NCBI GenBank assembly: GCA_022560715.1
Contig: JADFSQ010000155.1
Span: forward strand, 1-5,632
Length of the DNA stretch: 5,632 nucleotides
Origin: Bacteroidota bacterium
GTDB taxonomy: Bacteria; Bacteroidota; Bacteroidia; Flavobacteriales; Flavobacteriaceae
Reading direction: 5' to 3'
Shown here piece by piece: positions 1 to 5,632 of this stretch (the first letter of the stretch is position 1; every line of letters begins with the position of its first letter). The notes under the pieces are model-generated. The model was not told where the DNA came from and did no database searches. It saw only the letters and a program-made list of their open reading frames with translations. The position numbers and the translations under genes were made by a program.

Positions 1-609
1 TTGAGTGATTTCAGATAGATTTTTAGTTCGGCTATGTGCGACCGTTACAGTTGCATTACCTGCGTTTCGCTTTTGGCTCATTAATATACTCATTGGCCGA
101 CCAACAATGTGACTTCTGCCTATTACTACAACATTTGCACCTGATGTCTCTACTTTATAACGTTCTAACAATTCCATAATTCCAAAAGGCGTTGCAGGTA
201 AAAAACAAGGTAAATCTAAAGTCATTCTACCAACATTTGTTGGATGAAAACCATCAACATCTTTATCTGGATGTACAGCCATTAACACTTTTTGTTCGTC
301 AATATGTTTTGGTAAGGGAAGCTGTACGATAAAGCCATCAATATCACTATCGCTATTGAGTTTTTGAATCTTTTCTAATAACGTTTCTTCTGAAGTATTT
401 TCAGGTAAATCAATTAAAGTAGAATTAAAACCAACAAAATTACAGGCTTTTACTTTTGCATTTACATAGGTCATACTTGCGCCATCTGTACCCACAAGAA
501 TTGCTGCAAGATGTGGCGTTTTTTTGCCTTCAGATTTTAGTTTTTTTACTGCTTCAGCAATTTCGTCTTTAATATCGCTACTTGTTTTTTTTCCGTCTAA
601 AAGAGTCAT
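1..609 (-). CDS. folD: FolD, bifunctional methylenetetrahydrofolate dehydrogenase/cyclohydrolase (partial, C-terminus off the left edge)
   Basis: Cytosolic one-carbon enzyme that oxidises 5,10-methylene-THF to 5,10-methenyl-THF with NAD(P)+ and then hydrolyses it to 10-formyl-THF. I translated 203 codons from the ATG at 609-607; the frame is still open at base 1, so about 90 residues of a usual 290-300 are missing. Visible family motifs are the substrate and catalytic stretch SMTYVNAK (45-52, with the expected Tyr48 and Lys52), [10 protein letters not shown] (91-100), [15 protein letters not shown] (114-128), the PATPFG loop (138-143) and the dinucleotide-site segment [10 protein letters not shown] (164-173). 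The start is the natural FolD N-terminus (MTLLDGK). No Shine-Dalgarno is visible; an A-run precedes the ATG, as is common in Bacteroidota. It follows ffh and the four-helix-bundle gene on the same strand, and its leader contains one heptamer-repeat arm, so it may be read through from ffh. No broken residues seen. Confidence 0.97.
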   Translation of the reverse strand, partial: MTLLDGKKTSSDIKDEIAEAVKKLKSEGKKTPHLAAILVGTDGASMTYVNAKVKACNFVGFNSTLIDLPENTSEETLLEKIQKLNSDSDIDGFIVQLPLPKHIDEQKVLMAVHPDKDVDGFHPTNVGRMTLDLPCFLPATPFGIMELLERYKVETSGANVVVIGRSHIVGRPMSILMSQKRNAGNATVTVAHSRTKNLSEITQ

Positions 610-618
610 GTTTTTTTA

Positions 619-653
619 AGTCTTCAGTCCACAGTCTTCAGTCTGCAGTTATT
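619..653 (+). repeat. Left heptamer-repeat arm, inverted relative to the right arm
   Basis: Five consecutive 7-bp units on the plus strand: AGTCTTC (619), AGTCCAC (626), AGTCTTC (633), AGTCTGC (640) and a decayed AGTTATT (647). Bases 619-642 are a perfect 24-bp reverse complement of 1056-1079. Bases 641-651 are also the reverse complement of 1082-1092. The arm starts 10 bp from the folD start codon and ends 15 bp before the stop of the four-helix-bundle gene. Confidence 0.93.
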
Positions 654-668
654 AATTTTTTATTGAAT

Positions 669-1031
669 TTACAGTCCAAATTTCTCCGGATTATTAATCA
701 TATAATTTATTAGTTTTCCTATTTCTTTGCTTTTAGATTCTAATTCTTCTTTTTTATTCTTTGGCAAGTAGTTACATGCATCTGCAAAATCCAACCAAAG
801 TTGAGTTTCAGAATTCTCGCTATCTGCATCCGAGAGCTTACTCTTAAAATGTTTTACATACTGTCTTTTTCTATATGCTTCAGCAATCGCTGAACAGACC
901 GCTCTACTCGATCTAACTATTTGGGAAGTTAAGGCAAATCTTTCTTCAATAGGGAAGCTTTTTGATAAATGAAAAATTTCCATCGCTAGTTCAAACCCTT
1001 TCTGATATGCCAGTAATGTTTTAAATCCCAT
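669..1031 (-). CDS. Four-helix-bundle protein, S23/IVP-like (23S rRNA intervening-sequence protein family)
   Basis: Complete 120-residue protein of the small all-helical family named after ORFs in 23S rRNA intervening sequences; it is related in fold to the Avd accessory protein of diversity-generating retroelements. Its biochemical role is not established. Family marks visible here are the first helix LLAYQKGFELAMEIFHLSKSFP (6-27), the FPxEE turn (26-30), the second-helix core QIVRSSRAVCSAIAEAYRK (37-55, with the usual Q-I-x-R-S-S and I-A-E), then the helix with HFKSKLSDADSENSETQLWLDFA (61-83) and a charged C-terminal helix. Length is normal and there is no signal peptide or membrane segment. 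The gene lies between ffh and folD on their strand and is bracketed by inverted heptamer-repeat arms 24 bp before its start and about 15 bp after its stop. No clear promoter of its own was found; a weak TATATTAG lies just upstream. The family is confident; the function is unknown. Confidence 0.9.
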   Translation of the reverse strand: MGFKTLLAYQKGFELAMEIFHLSKSFPIEERFALTSQIVRSSRAVCSAIAEAYRKRQYVKHFKSKLSDADSENSETQLWLDFADACNYLPKNKKEELESKSKEIGKLINYMINNPEKFGL

Positions 1032-1051
1032 TTATTTACTAATATAGATTT

Positions 1052-1093
1052 TTTTACTGAAGACTGTGGACTGAAGACTGCTAACTGCAGACA
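1052..1093 (-). repeat. Right heptamer-repeat arm, inverted relative to the left arm
   Basis: Read on the minus strand, six 7-bp units in one register: TGTCTGC (1093-1087), AGTTAGC (1086-1080), AGTCTTC (1079-1073), AGTCCAC (1072-1066), AGTCTTC (1065-1059) and a decayed AGTAAAA (1058-1052). It carries the same TTC-CAC-TTC core as the left arm, but the TGC and AGTTA units lie before the core here and after it on the left. The arm begins three bases beyond the ffh stop codon. Confidence 0.93.
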
Positions 1094-1096
1094 AAA

Positions 1097-2425
1097 CTAC
1101 CTCATATTCTGCATCATTTGCATCATCTTCTTTCCACCTCCGCCTTGTATCTTTTTCATCATTTTACTCATTTGGTTGAATTGTTTTAGCAACTGATTCA
1201 CTTCTTGTACTGAAGTTCCTGAACCCTTGCCAATACGTTTTTTTCTACTTGCATTTAAAATGGTTGGATTTGTACGTTCTTTTGGTGTCATGGAATGAAT
1301 AATTGCCTCAATACCTTTAAACGCATCGTCATCAATATCAACATTTTTCATCATTTTCCCTGCTCCAGGAATCATTCCCATCAAATCTTTCATGCTTCCC
1401 ATTTTTTTGATCTGCTGAATTTGTTTCAAAAAATCGTCAAATCCAAACTGGTTTTTGGCAATTTTCTTCTGGAGTTTACGCGCTTCTACTTCGTCAAACT
1501 GTTCTTGAGCACGTTCAACCAAAGACACAACGTCTCCCATTCCGAGAATTCTATCTGCCATTCGAGAAGGATAGAACACATCAATAGCTTCCATTTTTTC
1601 GCCAGTACCAATAAATTTTATAGGTTTATTTACAACAGATTTGATAGAAATTGCTGCTCCACCACGAGTGTCTCCATCAAGTTTTGTAAGGATGACACCT
1701 TCAAAATTAAGTATGTCGTTAAACGCTTTTGCGGTATTTACAGCATCCTGACCTGTCATAGCATCTACAACAAACAAGGTTTCTTGTGGGTTTACAGCTT
1801 TATGAATGTTGGAAATTTCAGTCATCATTACCTCATCTACTGCCAAACGACCTGCAGTATCTATAATTACCACATTAAAGCCATTTGCCTTTGCATGTTT
1901 AACTCCCGCTTTTGCTATTGCAATTGGATCATTATTCCCTTTATCACTATAAACCTCAACATTAATTTGTTCTCCAACAATATGCAATTGATCGATTGCT
2001 GCAGGACGATATACGTCACAAGCTACCAATAATGGTTTCTTGGATTTTTTATTTTTTAAGTAATTAGCAAGCTTCCCGGAAAACGTAGTCTTCCCGGACC
2101 CTTGTAATCCAGACATTAAGATAATTGTTGGTGTTCCAGATAAGTTAAGACCTTCGGCATCGCCTCCCATAAGTTGGGTAAGCTCGTCCTTTACAATCTT
2201 AACCATAAGTTGACCAGGATGTAAATTTGTAAGCACGTTCTGCCCAAGTGCTTTTTCTTTTACTCTATTGGTAAACTCTTTAGCTATTTTAAAATTAACA
2301 TCGGCATCTAATAATGCGCGACGGACTTCCTTTAAGGTTTCGGCAACATTAACTTCTGAAATACTTCCGTGTCCTTTAAGAACGTGGAGAGCTTTATCTA
2401 ATTTATCGCTTAAATTATTAAACAT
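1097..2425 (-). CDS. ffh: Ffh, signal recognition particle GTPase (SRP54)
   Basis: Protein subunit of the bacterial signal recognition particle. It binds 4.5S RNA and signal sequences of nascent membrane proteins and docks with FtsY at the inner membrane. The 442-residue protein is complete and of normal length. The N domain is about residues 1-90 (with ALLDADVNFKIAKEF at 37-51). The G domain shows the P-loop GLQGSGKTT (106-114), CDVYRPAA (136-143), DTAGR (189-193), TKLDGDTRGG (247-256) and FIGTGE (271-276). The M domain from about 328 has the methionine-rich finger loop (332-354) and the RNA-binding helix-turn-helix around TNPTILNASRKKRIGKGSG (385-403), ending in a Gly/Met/Lys-rich tail. The ATG at 2425 gives the standard N-terminus MFNNLSDKL. 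It heads a same-strand run with the four-helix-bundle gene and folD; no terminator separates them. Nothing is broken. Confidence 0.99.
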   Translation of the reverse strand: MFNNLSDKLDKALHVLKGHGSISEVNVAETLKEVRRALLDADVNFKIAKEFTNRVKEKALGQNVLTNLHPGQLMVKIVKDELTQLMGGDAEGLNLSGTPTIILMSGLQGSGKTTFSGKLANYLKNKKSKKPLLVACDVYRPAAIDQLHIVGEQINVEVYSDKGNNDPIAIAKAGVKHAKANGFNVVIIDTAGRLAVDEVMMTEISNIHKAVNPQETLFVVDAMTGQDAVNTAKAFNDILNFEGVILTKLDGDTRGGAAISIKSVVNKPIKFIGTGEKMEAIDVFYPSRMADRILGMGDVVSLVERAQEQFDEVEARKLQKKIAKNQFGFDDFLKQIQQIKKMGSMKDLMGMIPGAGKMMKNVDIDDDAFKGIEAIIHSMTPKERTNPTILNASRKKRIGKGSGTSVQEVNQLLKQFNQMSKMMKKIQGGGGKKMMQMMQNMR

Positions 2426-2444
2426 TTTCTATTACAAATTTAAA

Positions 2445-2472
2445 GTTCATCTATGCTAGAGCTTCGATGAAC
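2445..2472 (-). promoter_or_regulatory. Hairpin in the probable ffh leader
   Basis: GTTCATC (2445-2451) is the exact reverse complement of GATGAAC (2466-2472). An inner GCT/AGC pair (2455-2457 and 2460-2462) could stack inside. It lies 20 bp upstream of the ffh start and just downstream of the best promoter candidate, so it would sit near the 5' end of the mRNA. There is no T-tract, so it is not a typical terminator. Its function is unknown. Confidence 0.4.
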
Positions 2473-2482
2473 ATGAAAGTTG

Positions 2483-2490
2483 CAAAGTTA
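2483..2490 (-). promoter_or_regulatory. Candidate ffh promoter, -7 element
   Basis: Reads TAACTTTG on the minus strand, an exact match to the Bacteroidota -7 consensus TAnnTTTG, 57 bp upstream of the ffh ATG. I found no clear TTG -33 element at the usual spacing. A second exact match, TAAATTTG (2442-2435), lies only 9 bp from the ATG and would leave almost no leader, so I prefer this one. Confidence 0.35.
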
Positions 2491-2522
2491 TGAATTTGAA
2501 GTGTATAATTAAAGTTATGAAT
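2484..2522. repeat. 12-bp direct repeat pair upstream of ffh
   Basis: AAAGTTATGAAT occurs at 2484-2495 and again at 2511-2522, with start points 27 bp apart. One copy overlaps the candidate -7 element. It could be a binding site pair or a chance duplication in AT-rich DNA. Confidence 0.5.
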
Positions 2523-2523
2523 C

Positions 2524-2552
2524 AAAAAAGGGCTGCAAAGTATGCAGCCCTT
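2524..2552 (-). terminator. Rho-independent terminator of the lipoprotein gene
   Basis: The stem GGGCTGCA (2530-2537) pairs perfectly with TGCAGCCC (2543-2550) around a 5-base loop, extendable by two A-T pairs. On the minus strand the stem is followed by six T residues (from the A-run 2524-2529). It lies 62 bp downstream of the lipoprotein stop codon and upstream of ffh, so it ends the lipoprotein transcript before ffh begins. The T-tract is only on the minus strand, which sets the direction. Confidence 0.88.
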
Positions 2553-2614
2553 CAACTTAACCAATAACTAAATAACAACTATAGCTCATGAGGTAGTTGT
2601 TTACTTTAATAAAA

Positions 2615-4615
2615 TTAATTACAATCTTGTTCCAGAACGATAGTAACACCTGAATTATTATGTAATACTAATCTATCACTTCCACAATCTGTAACAATCC
2701 AATCACCATTTATGGCTTGAATATTTGGTCCATTAATATTTGAAAATTGAATTAACACACCATCATTGGTTTGTGATATTGACCAGGATCCTGTAAATGC
2801 ATCTGTTGTGCCAGAAATTGCTATATCTATTCCTTGATTAGAATTAAAATCTAAATCGTAAACTGATAGATCATCGCTACCATTAAAATCAACAACATTC
2901 CAAACACAGTCCAACAAATAAGAATCAACTTCTGATTCAGTACAAGTGGTGTTACAATATTCTACTTGTAATTTAATTTCAAATAATTCGAAATTTCCAT
3001 TATTAATATTTTCTACTTTAAGATATACCGTTTGCGGATTAGAAGTATTTGCATATTCTGTAGGTACTTCTATTTGATTCACTCCATTTACAGCATCTTC
3101 ACTACTTTCATAATATGTTAATGAATGTATTGCAGTCACAACGCAATCTGAAAAAGCAGCTGTTAAATTAAATATCGCACTATCATCATCCGTTTCTCCA
3201 TCACATTCTGTAAGGGTTCTACTGTCAAAACATTCGTGTGGGCATTCTCTTTCAAATACTATATAGTGATCTCCATTAATCATTTTAACTCTATGCTCAC
3301 CACACTCTGAAATTTTCCATCTTTTTGAGATTAGATTATAAGGTTCTGGTAAATCTATCAAAAGAATTATTCCCGCATCTGCAAGTTCAACTGCCCAAGT
3401 ACCTATTATTTCTTGATTTGTAGCTGGGTTTATAACAACTAACACATGATTGTCTTCAAAATAGAATGCTCCAGAATTTGCACTATCAAATAAATTTGAA
3501 CCTGCTAACCACTGACATTCTCTAAGAAAATGTCTAACTTCTTGAGCAGTACACCCTAAATCGTCTTCGCATTCTTGCTTAATTACCATACGTGTATTGT
3601 CAGTACCTGTTGAATTTTCTCTAATCAACTCCAACTTGTTATGATGACATTCTACAATTAACCAGTCTCCACCAAAAGCCTCATCAAATTCTGTTAATTC
3701 TAAAATACTTAACACTAATCCAGCATCTGTTAATGATGTACTCCAAATTCCAGTAATATTGGCAACACCAGTAGAATTTTCACTAACAATAAGTAACTCT
3801 CCATTTTCATTAAAATAAATATCAAAGTCTCTAAAATTATCATCTCCATTATACCTATGAATCTCCCAATAACATTCTTGCAAATACCTATCTACGGCTT
3901 GTTTACGACAAGCTTCGTCGTCGTCACAATTTTCACGTGCTTCGTTAAGTACTCTTGCCAGTTCCTGATTGTTATGAACTTCTATAGTTTCTCCATTTGC
4001 ATAGACCATAGTTACTGGGAAGTTTAAACTAACCAAAAGAGCACCTGAATTGCTGTTTTCAATTCTTTCTAAAAAATGGTGTAACTCTCTGTCATTCTCA
4101 ATAAACACTGTTTCTATAATTTGAAACTGCGTATTATAAATAGAAAACGAAATTGGGTATTGAAAATCGATACATTCTATATCATCATCAGAATGATCTG
4201 TACATTGCTCAATAAATGCATCTAATTCGTCCTGATTATTTATTACAATTTCTTCATGATCGTTTAAAATTATGGTAATAGGAAAAAGAAGTTCCAAGAC
4301 ATCGCTATCATTTTCGAATTCATCAAAAATATCTTCTATTAATTCTAAATCCTCCAATGTATTTATGGTTATAGTAATATCATTTACAATAACGGTAACA
4401 GGCAAATTAATTGATATACAATTTGCATTGTCCAATATATTATCTACTCTACCGTCTCTGGCTGCGGTTGATTGCAATAGGTTTGCCAATTCAGAATTAG
4501 CAACTATAAGTTCTTGTTCATTAATTCGGGTCTCTTCCAGTACTTCATCTTGACAAGAAGTAAAGAATAAAAGGGCAAAAAAGGTAATCGATACAAATTT
4601 GATTAGGGTTTTCAT
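2615..4615 (-). CDS. Large cysteine-rich mosaic lipoprotein, probably surface-exposed; function unknown
   Basis: A 666-residue protein with no function I can assign. Residues 1-20 are a lipoprotein signal peptide (MK..K, hydrophobic core, FFTS) with the lipidated Cys at 21. The following QDEVLEE is acidic, like the Bacteroidota export signal for surface lipoproteins. Four short repeats follow at about 66-98, 107-138, 148-184 and 193-230, each of the form FPhTxxxN...hxNxxELxxhL. Next come three copies of a roughly 110-residue domain at 236-349, 355-458 and 558-665. Each has C-x11-C-x-W, then GxW, a DxG strand, W-x4-C and a final Cys. Between copies two and three (about 462-554) lies a domain resembling those of flavobacterial adhesins (LTECDG, FNLT, TYYESSEDA, YxNTSNPQTVYLKVEN). 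The 20 non-lipid cysteines suggest disulfides and an extracytoplasmic site. The gene diverges from the ECF sigma gene and has its own terminator. The start is fixed by the signal peptide. Confidence 0.9.
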   Translation of the reverse strand: MKTLIKFVSITFFALLFFTSCQDEVLEETRINEQELIVANSELANLLQSTAARDGRVDNILDNANCISINLPVTVIVNDITITINTLEDLELIEDIFDEFENDSDVLELLFPITIILNDHEEIVINNQDELDAFIEQCTDHSDDDIECIDFQYPISFSIYNTQFQIIETVFIENDRELHHFLERIENSNSGALLVSLNFPVTMVYANGETIEVHNNQELARVLNEARENCDDDEACRKQAVDRYLQECYWEIHRYNGDDNFRDFDIYFNENGELLIVSENSTGVANITGIWSTSLTDAGLVLSILELTEFDEAFGGDWLIVECHHNKLELIRENSTGTDNTRMVIKQECEDDLGCTAQEVRHFLRECQWLAGSNLFDSANSGAFYFEDNHVLVVINPATNQEIIGTWAVELADAGIILLIDLPEPYNLISKRWKISECGEHRVKMINGDHYIVFERECPHECFDSRTLTECDGETDDDSAIFNLTAAFSDCVVTAIHSLTYYESSEDAVNGVNQIEVPTEYANTSNPQTVYLKVENINNGNFELFEIKLQVEYCNTTCTESEVDSYLLDCVWNVVDFNGSDDLSVYDLDFNSNQGIDIAISGTTDAFTGSWSISQTNDGVLIQFSNINGPNIQAINGDWIVTDCGSDRLVLHNNSGVTIVLEQDCN

Positions 4616-4727
4616 AACATAGATTATAAAAATTAAACATCAATTTTTTTATATAAAACAGCTTATCTCTTAAAACTCCTACCATCGTTCTTATTTTTTT
4701 TATATTTATGGCTCCAAACTACAATTA
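4616..4727. promoter_or_regulatory. Divergent intergenic region between lipoprotein and sigma factor genes
   Basis: This 112-bp AT-rich stretch must carry promoters for both divergent genes. Toward the sigma gene, TATATTTA (4701-4708) matches five of the six fixed positions of TAnnTTTG and lies 19 bp before the ATG, without a clear TTG upstream. Toward the lipoprotein gene I found no exact consensus, which would fit use of an alternative sigma factor but does not show it. No strong palindrome seen. Confidence 0.4.
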
Positions 4728-5252
4728 ATGCAAAAAGATATAAACGATAATATATGTGATGAAACAATATTTTCTTCAGTATTTAATAAGTACTCTAAAG
4801 ACCTGCACGACTTTTTATATTATAAGTTTGGCGAAGCTTTTAATCCGAAAGACAAAGTACAAGATGCTTTTATAAAATTATGGCAAAATTGCAGTAAAGT
4901 AAGTCCTAATAAAGCAAAGTCTTTTTTATTTACGGTTGCAAATAATTTGATGCTTAACGAAATAAAACATCAAAAAGTAGTATTAAAGTACCAACAGGTA
5001 AATCCAAAACATTACACCAACGAAACTCCAGAATTTATTTTGGAGAAGGAACAATTTCTAGAGCGATATAAAAAAGTATTGACAAGTTTGAGCGAAGAAC
5101 AACGCGTTGCATTTTTATTGAATAAGGTTGAAGGCAAAAAACATAATGAAATTGCAGAGATGTTAGGAATAACAAAAAAAGTTGTAGAATACCGAATATA
5201 TGGTGCATTTAAGATTTTAAAAACTGAATTGGAGGGGTTCAAAATAAAATAA
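4728..5252 (+). CDS. ECF-type RNA polymerase sigma factor (sigma-70 family, RpoE-like)
   Basis: A 174-residue extracytoplasmic-function sigma factor, complete and of typical length. Region 2 spans about residues 14-85: VFNKYSKDLHDFLYYKFG (18-35), the core-RNAP and -10 recognition segment DKVQDAFIKLWQN (42-54), and AKSFLFTVANNLMLNEIK (63-80). A variable linker (about 86-112) leads to region 4 at about 113-167, with LTSLSEEQRVAFLLNKVEG (118-136) and the helix-turn-helix HNEIAEMLGITKKVVEYR (139-156) that reads the -35 region. There is no region 1.1 or 3, as expected for this group. The FecR-type gene begins 47 bp downstream on the same strand, the usual sigma then anti-sigma order in Bacteroidota. 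The lipoprotein gene diverges upstream. It may autoregulate or drive the lipoprotein gene, which is inference. No Shine-Dalgarno seen; the ATG at 4728 gives the expected N-terminal length. Confidence 0.96.
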   Translation: MQKDINDNICDETIFSSVFNKYSKDLHDFLYYKFGEAFNPKDKVQDAFIKLWQNCSKVSPNKAKSFLFTVANNLMLNEIKHQKVVLKYQQVNPKHYTNETPEFILEKEQFLERYKKVLTSLSEEQRVAFLLNKVEGKKHNEIAEMLGITKKVVEYRIYGAFKILKTELEGFKIK

Positions 5253-5299
5253 TCAGGAGAAAATCTTTTTAAGTTGTTATATAATTAAGAAAGAGATTT

Positions 5300-5632
5300 A
5301 TGGAAAAAGAATACTTGATACAAAAATGGTTGAATAATGATTTAACTGATTCCGAAAATGAAGCGTTTGTCCAACGTGAAGATTATCAACTTAATATTGA
5401 TATTCTTGAATATGCTGAAAGTTTTAAAGCGTCCAATTTTTATAAAATTGATGACTTTGACACATTTAAACAATGCTACAATTCACAAAATAAACTTGTT
5501 AAAAAATTATATTGGCTCACACCAATGTTAAGAATTGCAAGTGTTATTGTTATTTCATTTGGAATGTATTTAACATTCTTCTATAATAATCTCACACAAA
5601 TACAAACTTTGTCAAACCAAAAAACCACAATA
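5300..5632 (+). CDS. FecR-family anti-sigma factor (partial, C-terminus off the right edge)
   Basis: I translated 111 codons from the ATG at 5300; the frame is open at the window end. The N-terminus MEKEYLIQKWLNNDLTDSE is the short cytoplasmic sigma-binding type seen in FecR-like proteins of Bacteroidota, and ASNFYKIDDFDTF (44-56) precedes a basic stretch. One membrane span follows at about residues 77-95 (LRIASVIVISFGMYLTFFY). The protein then enters the periplasm, where TLSNQKTTI (103-111) looks like the start of the FecR domain. It should bind and control the sigma factor encoded 47 bp upstream and receive a signal from the periplasm. Full-length members are usually near 280-330 residues, so most of the sensor domain is unseen. 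In other Bacteroidota such pairs are often followed by an STN-domain or TonB-dependent receptor gene; that region is outside the window. Confidence 0.88.
   Translation, partial: MEKEYLIQKWLNNDLTDSENEAFVQREDYQLNIDILEYAESFKASNFYKIDDFDTFKQCYNSQNKLVKKLYWLTPMLRIASVIVISFGMYLTFFYNNLTQIQTLSNQKTTI

Larger units (their letters stand above)
619..1093 (-). mobile_element. Putative repeat-bounded cassette carrying the four-helix-bundle gene
   Basis: The two inverted heptamer arms and the 363-bp gene between them form a compact unit of about 475 bp that occupies almost all of the ffh-folD gap (610-1096). It encodes no transposase or integrase, and I see no target-site duplication outside the arms. If transcribed through, the arms could pair as a stem of at least 24 bp closing a loop that contains the ORF, which is the layout of 23S rRNA intervening sequences. 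Calling it mobile is an inference from the arms and the protein family. It could instead be a non-mobile repeat pair that accumulated around the gene. Confidence 0.45.

Noticed and set aside
619..1093. CRISPR array or diversity-generating retroelement
   Set aside because: The repeats are degenerate 7-bp units in two inverted arms, without unique spacers of regular length and without cas genes. The four-helix-bundle protein is Avd-like in fold only; there is no reverse transcriptase or template/variable repeat pair in the window.
1295..2032. Open frame of 245 codons on the plus strand
   Set aside because: It lies wholly antisense to ffh, whose motifs are complete. The translation is rich in Cys, Phe, Ile and Asn without any recognisable domain, which is typical of a shadow frame.
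2435..2442. TAAATTTG as the main ffh promoter
   Set aside because: It matches the -7 consensus exactly but ends only 9 bp before the ATG, leaving a leader of a few bases at most. The match at 2483-2490 is better placed.
2268..2459. Open frame of 63 codons on the plus strand over the ffh start
   Set aside because: It is antisense to the ffh N domain with no family features and no promoter; a shadow frame.
4272..4553. Open frame of 93 codons on the plus strand
   Set aside because: It is antisense to the N-terminal repeats of the lipoprotein. The Ser-rich translation reflects the Asp/Glu codons of the other strand.
5012..5242. Open frame of 76 codons on the minus strand
   Set aside because: It is antisense to region 4 of the sigma factor, which is clearly the coding strand.

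Overview
The window looks like a chromosomal segment from a member of the Flavobacteriaceae (Bacteroidota). The evidence is low G+C content, start codons without clear Shine-Dalgarno sequences, a TAnnTTTG-type promoter element, an ECF sigma/FecR anti-sigma pair, a lipoprotein with an acidic Bacteroidota-style export signal, and a flavobacterial-looking ffh and folD in the same order and orientation. The assignment rests on recognising protein families by eye, not on a database search.

Left part (1-2425, all on the minus strand): ffh, the SRP GTPase, is read first. It is followed by a small four-helix-bundle (S23/IVP-like) gene and then folD, which runs off the left edge. The four-helix-bundle gene and its two flanking repeat arms fill the whole 487-bp gap between ffh and folD. 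The arms are inverted relative to each other, share a perfect 24-bp core, and are built from degenerate AGTCNNC heptamers. The unit looks like a compact inserted cassette. This is the most unusual DNA structure in the window.

Middle (2426-2614): this short gap holds a Rho-independent terminator for the lipoprotein gene, followed (reading on the minus strand) by a direct repeat, a candidate promoter and a leader hairpin for ffh.

Right part (2615-5632): a 666-residue cysteine-rich lipoprotein on the minus strand is divergent from an ECF sigma factor gene and a FecR-type anti-sigma gene on the plus strand; the latter is cut by the right edge. The lipoprotein is a mosaic. It has four short N-terminal repeats, then three copies of a roughly 110-residue domain with four conserved cysteines. 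An adhesin-like domain sits between the second and third copies. A 112-bp divergent intergenic region separates the lipoprotein from the sigma gene. A simple model is that the anti-sigma factor holds the sigma factor at the inner membrane, and that the lipoprotein, probably exposed on the outer membrane, is a target or a partner of the pathway. The sequence suggests this link only through gene order.
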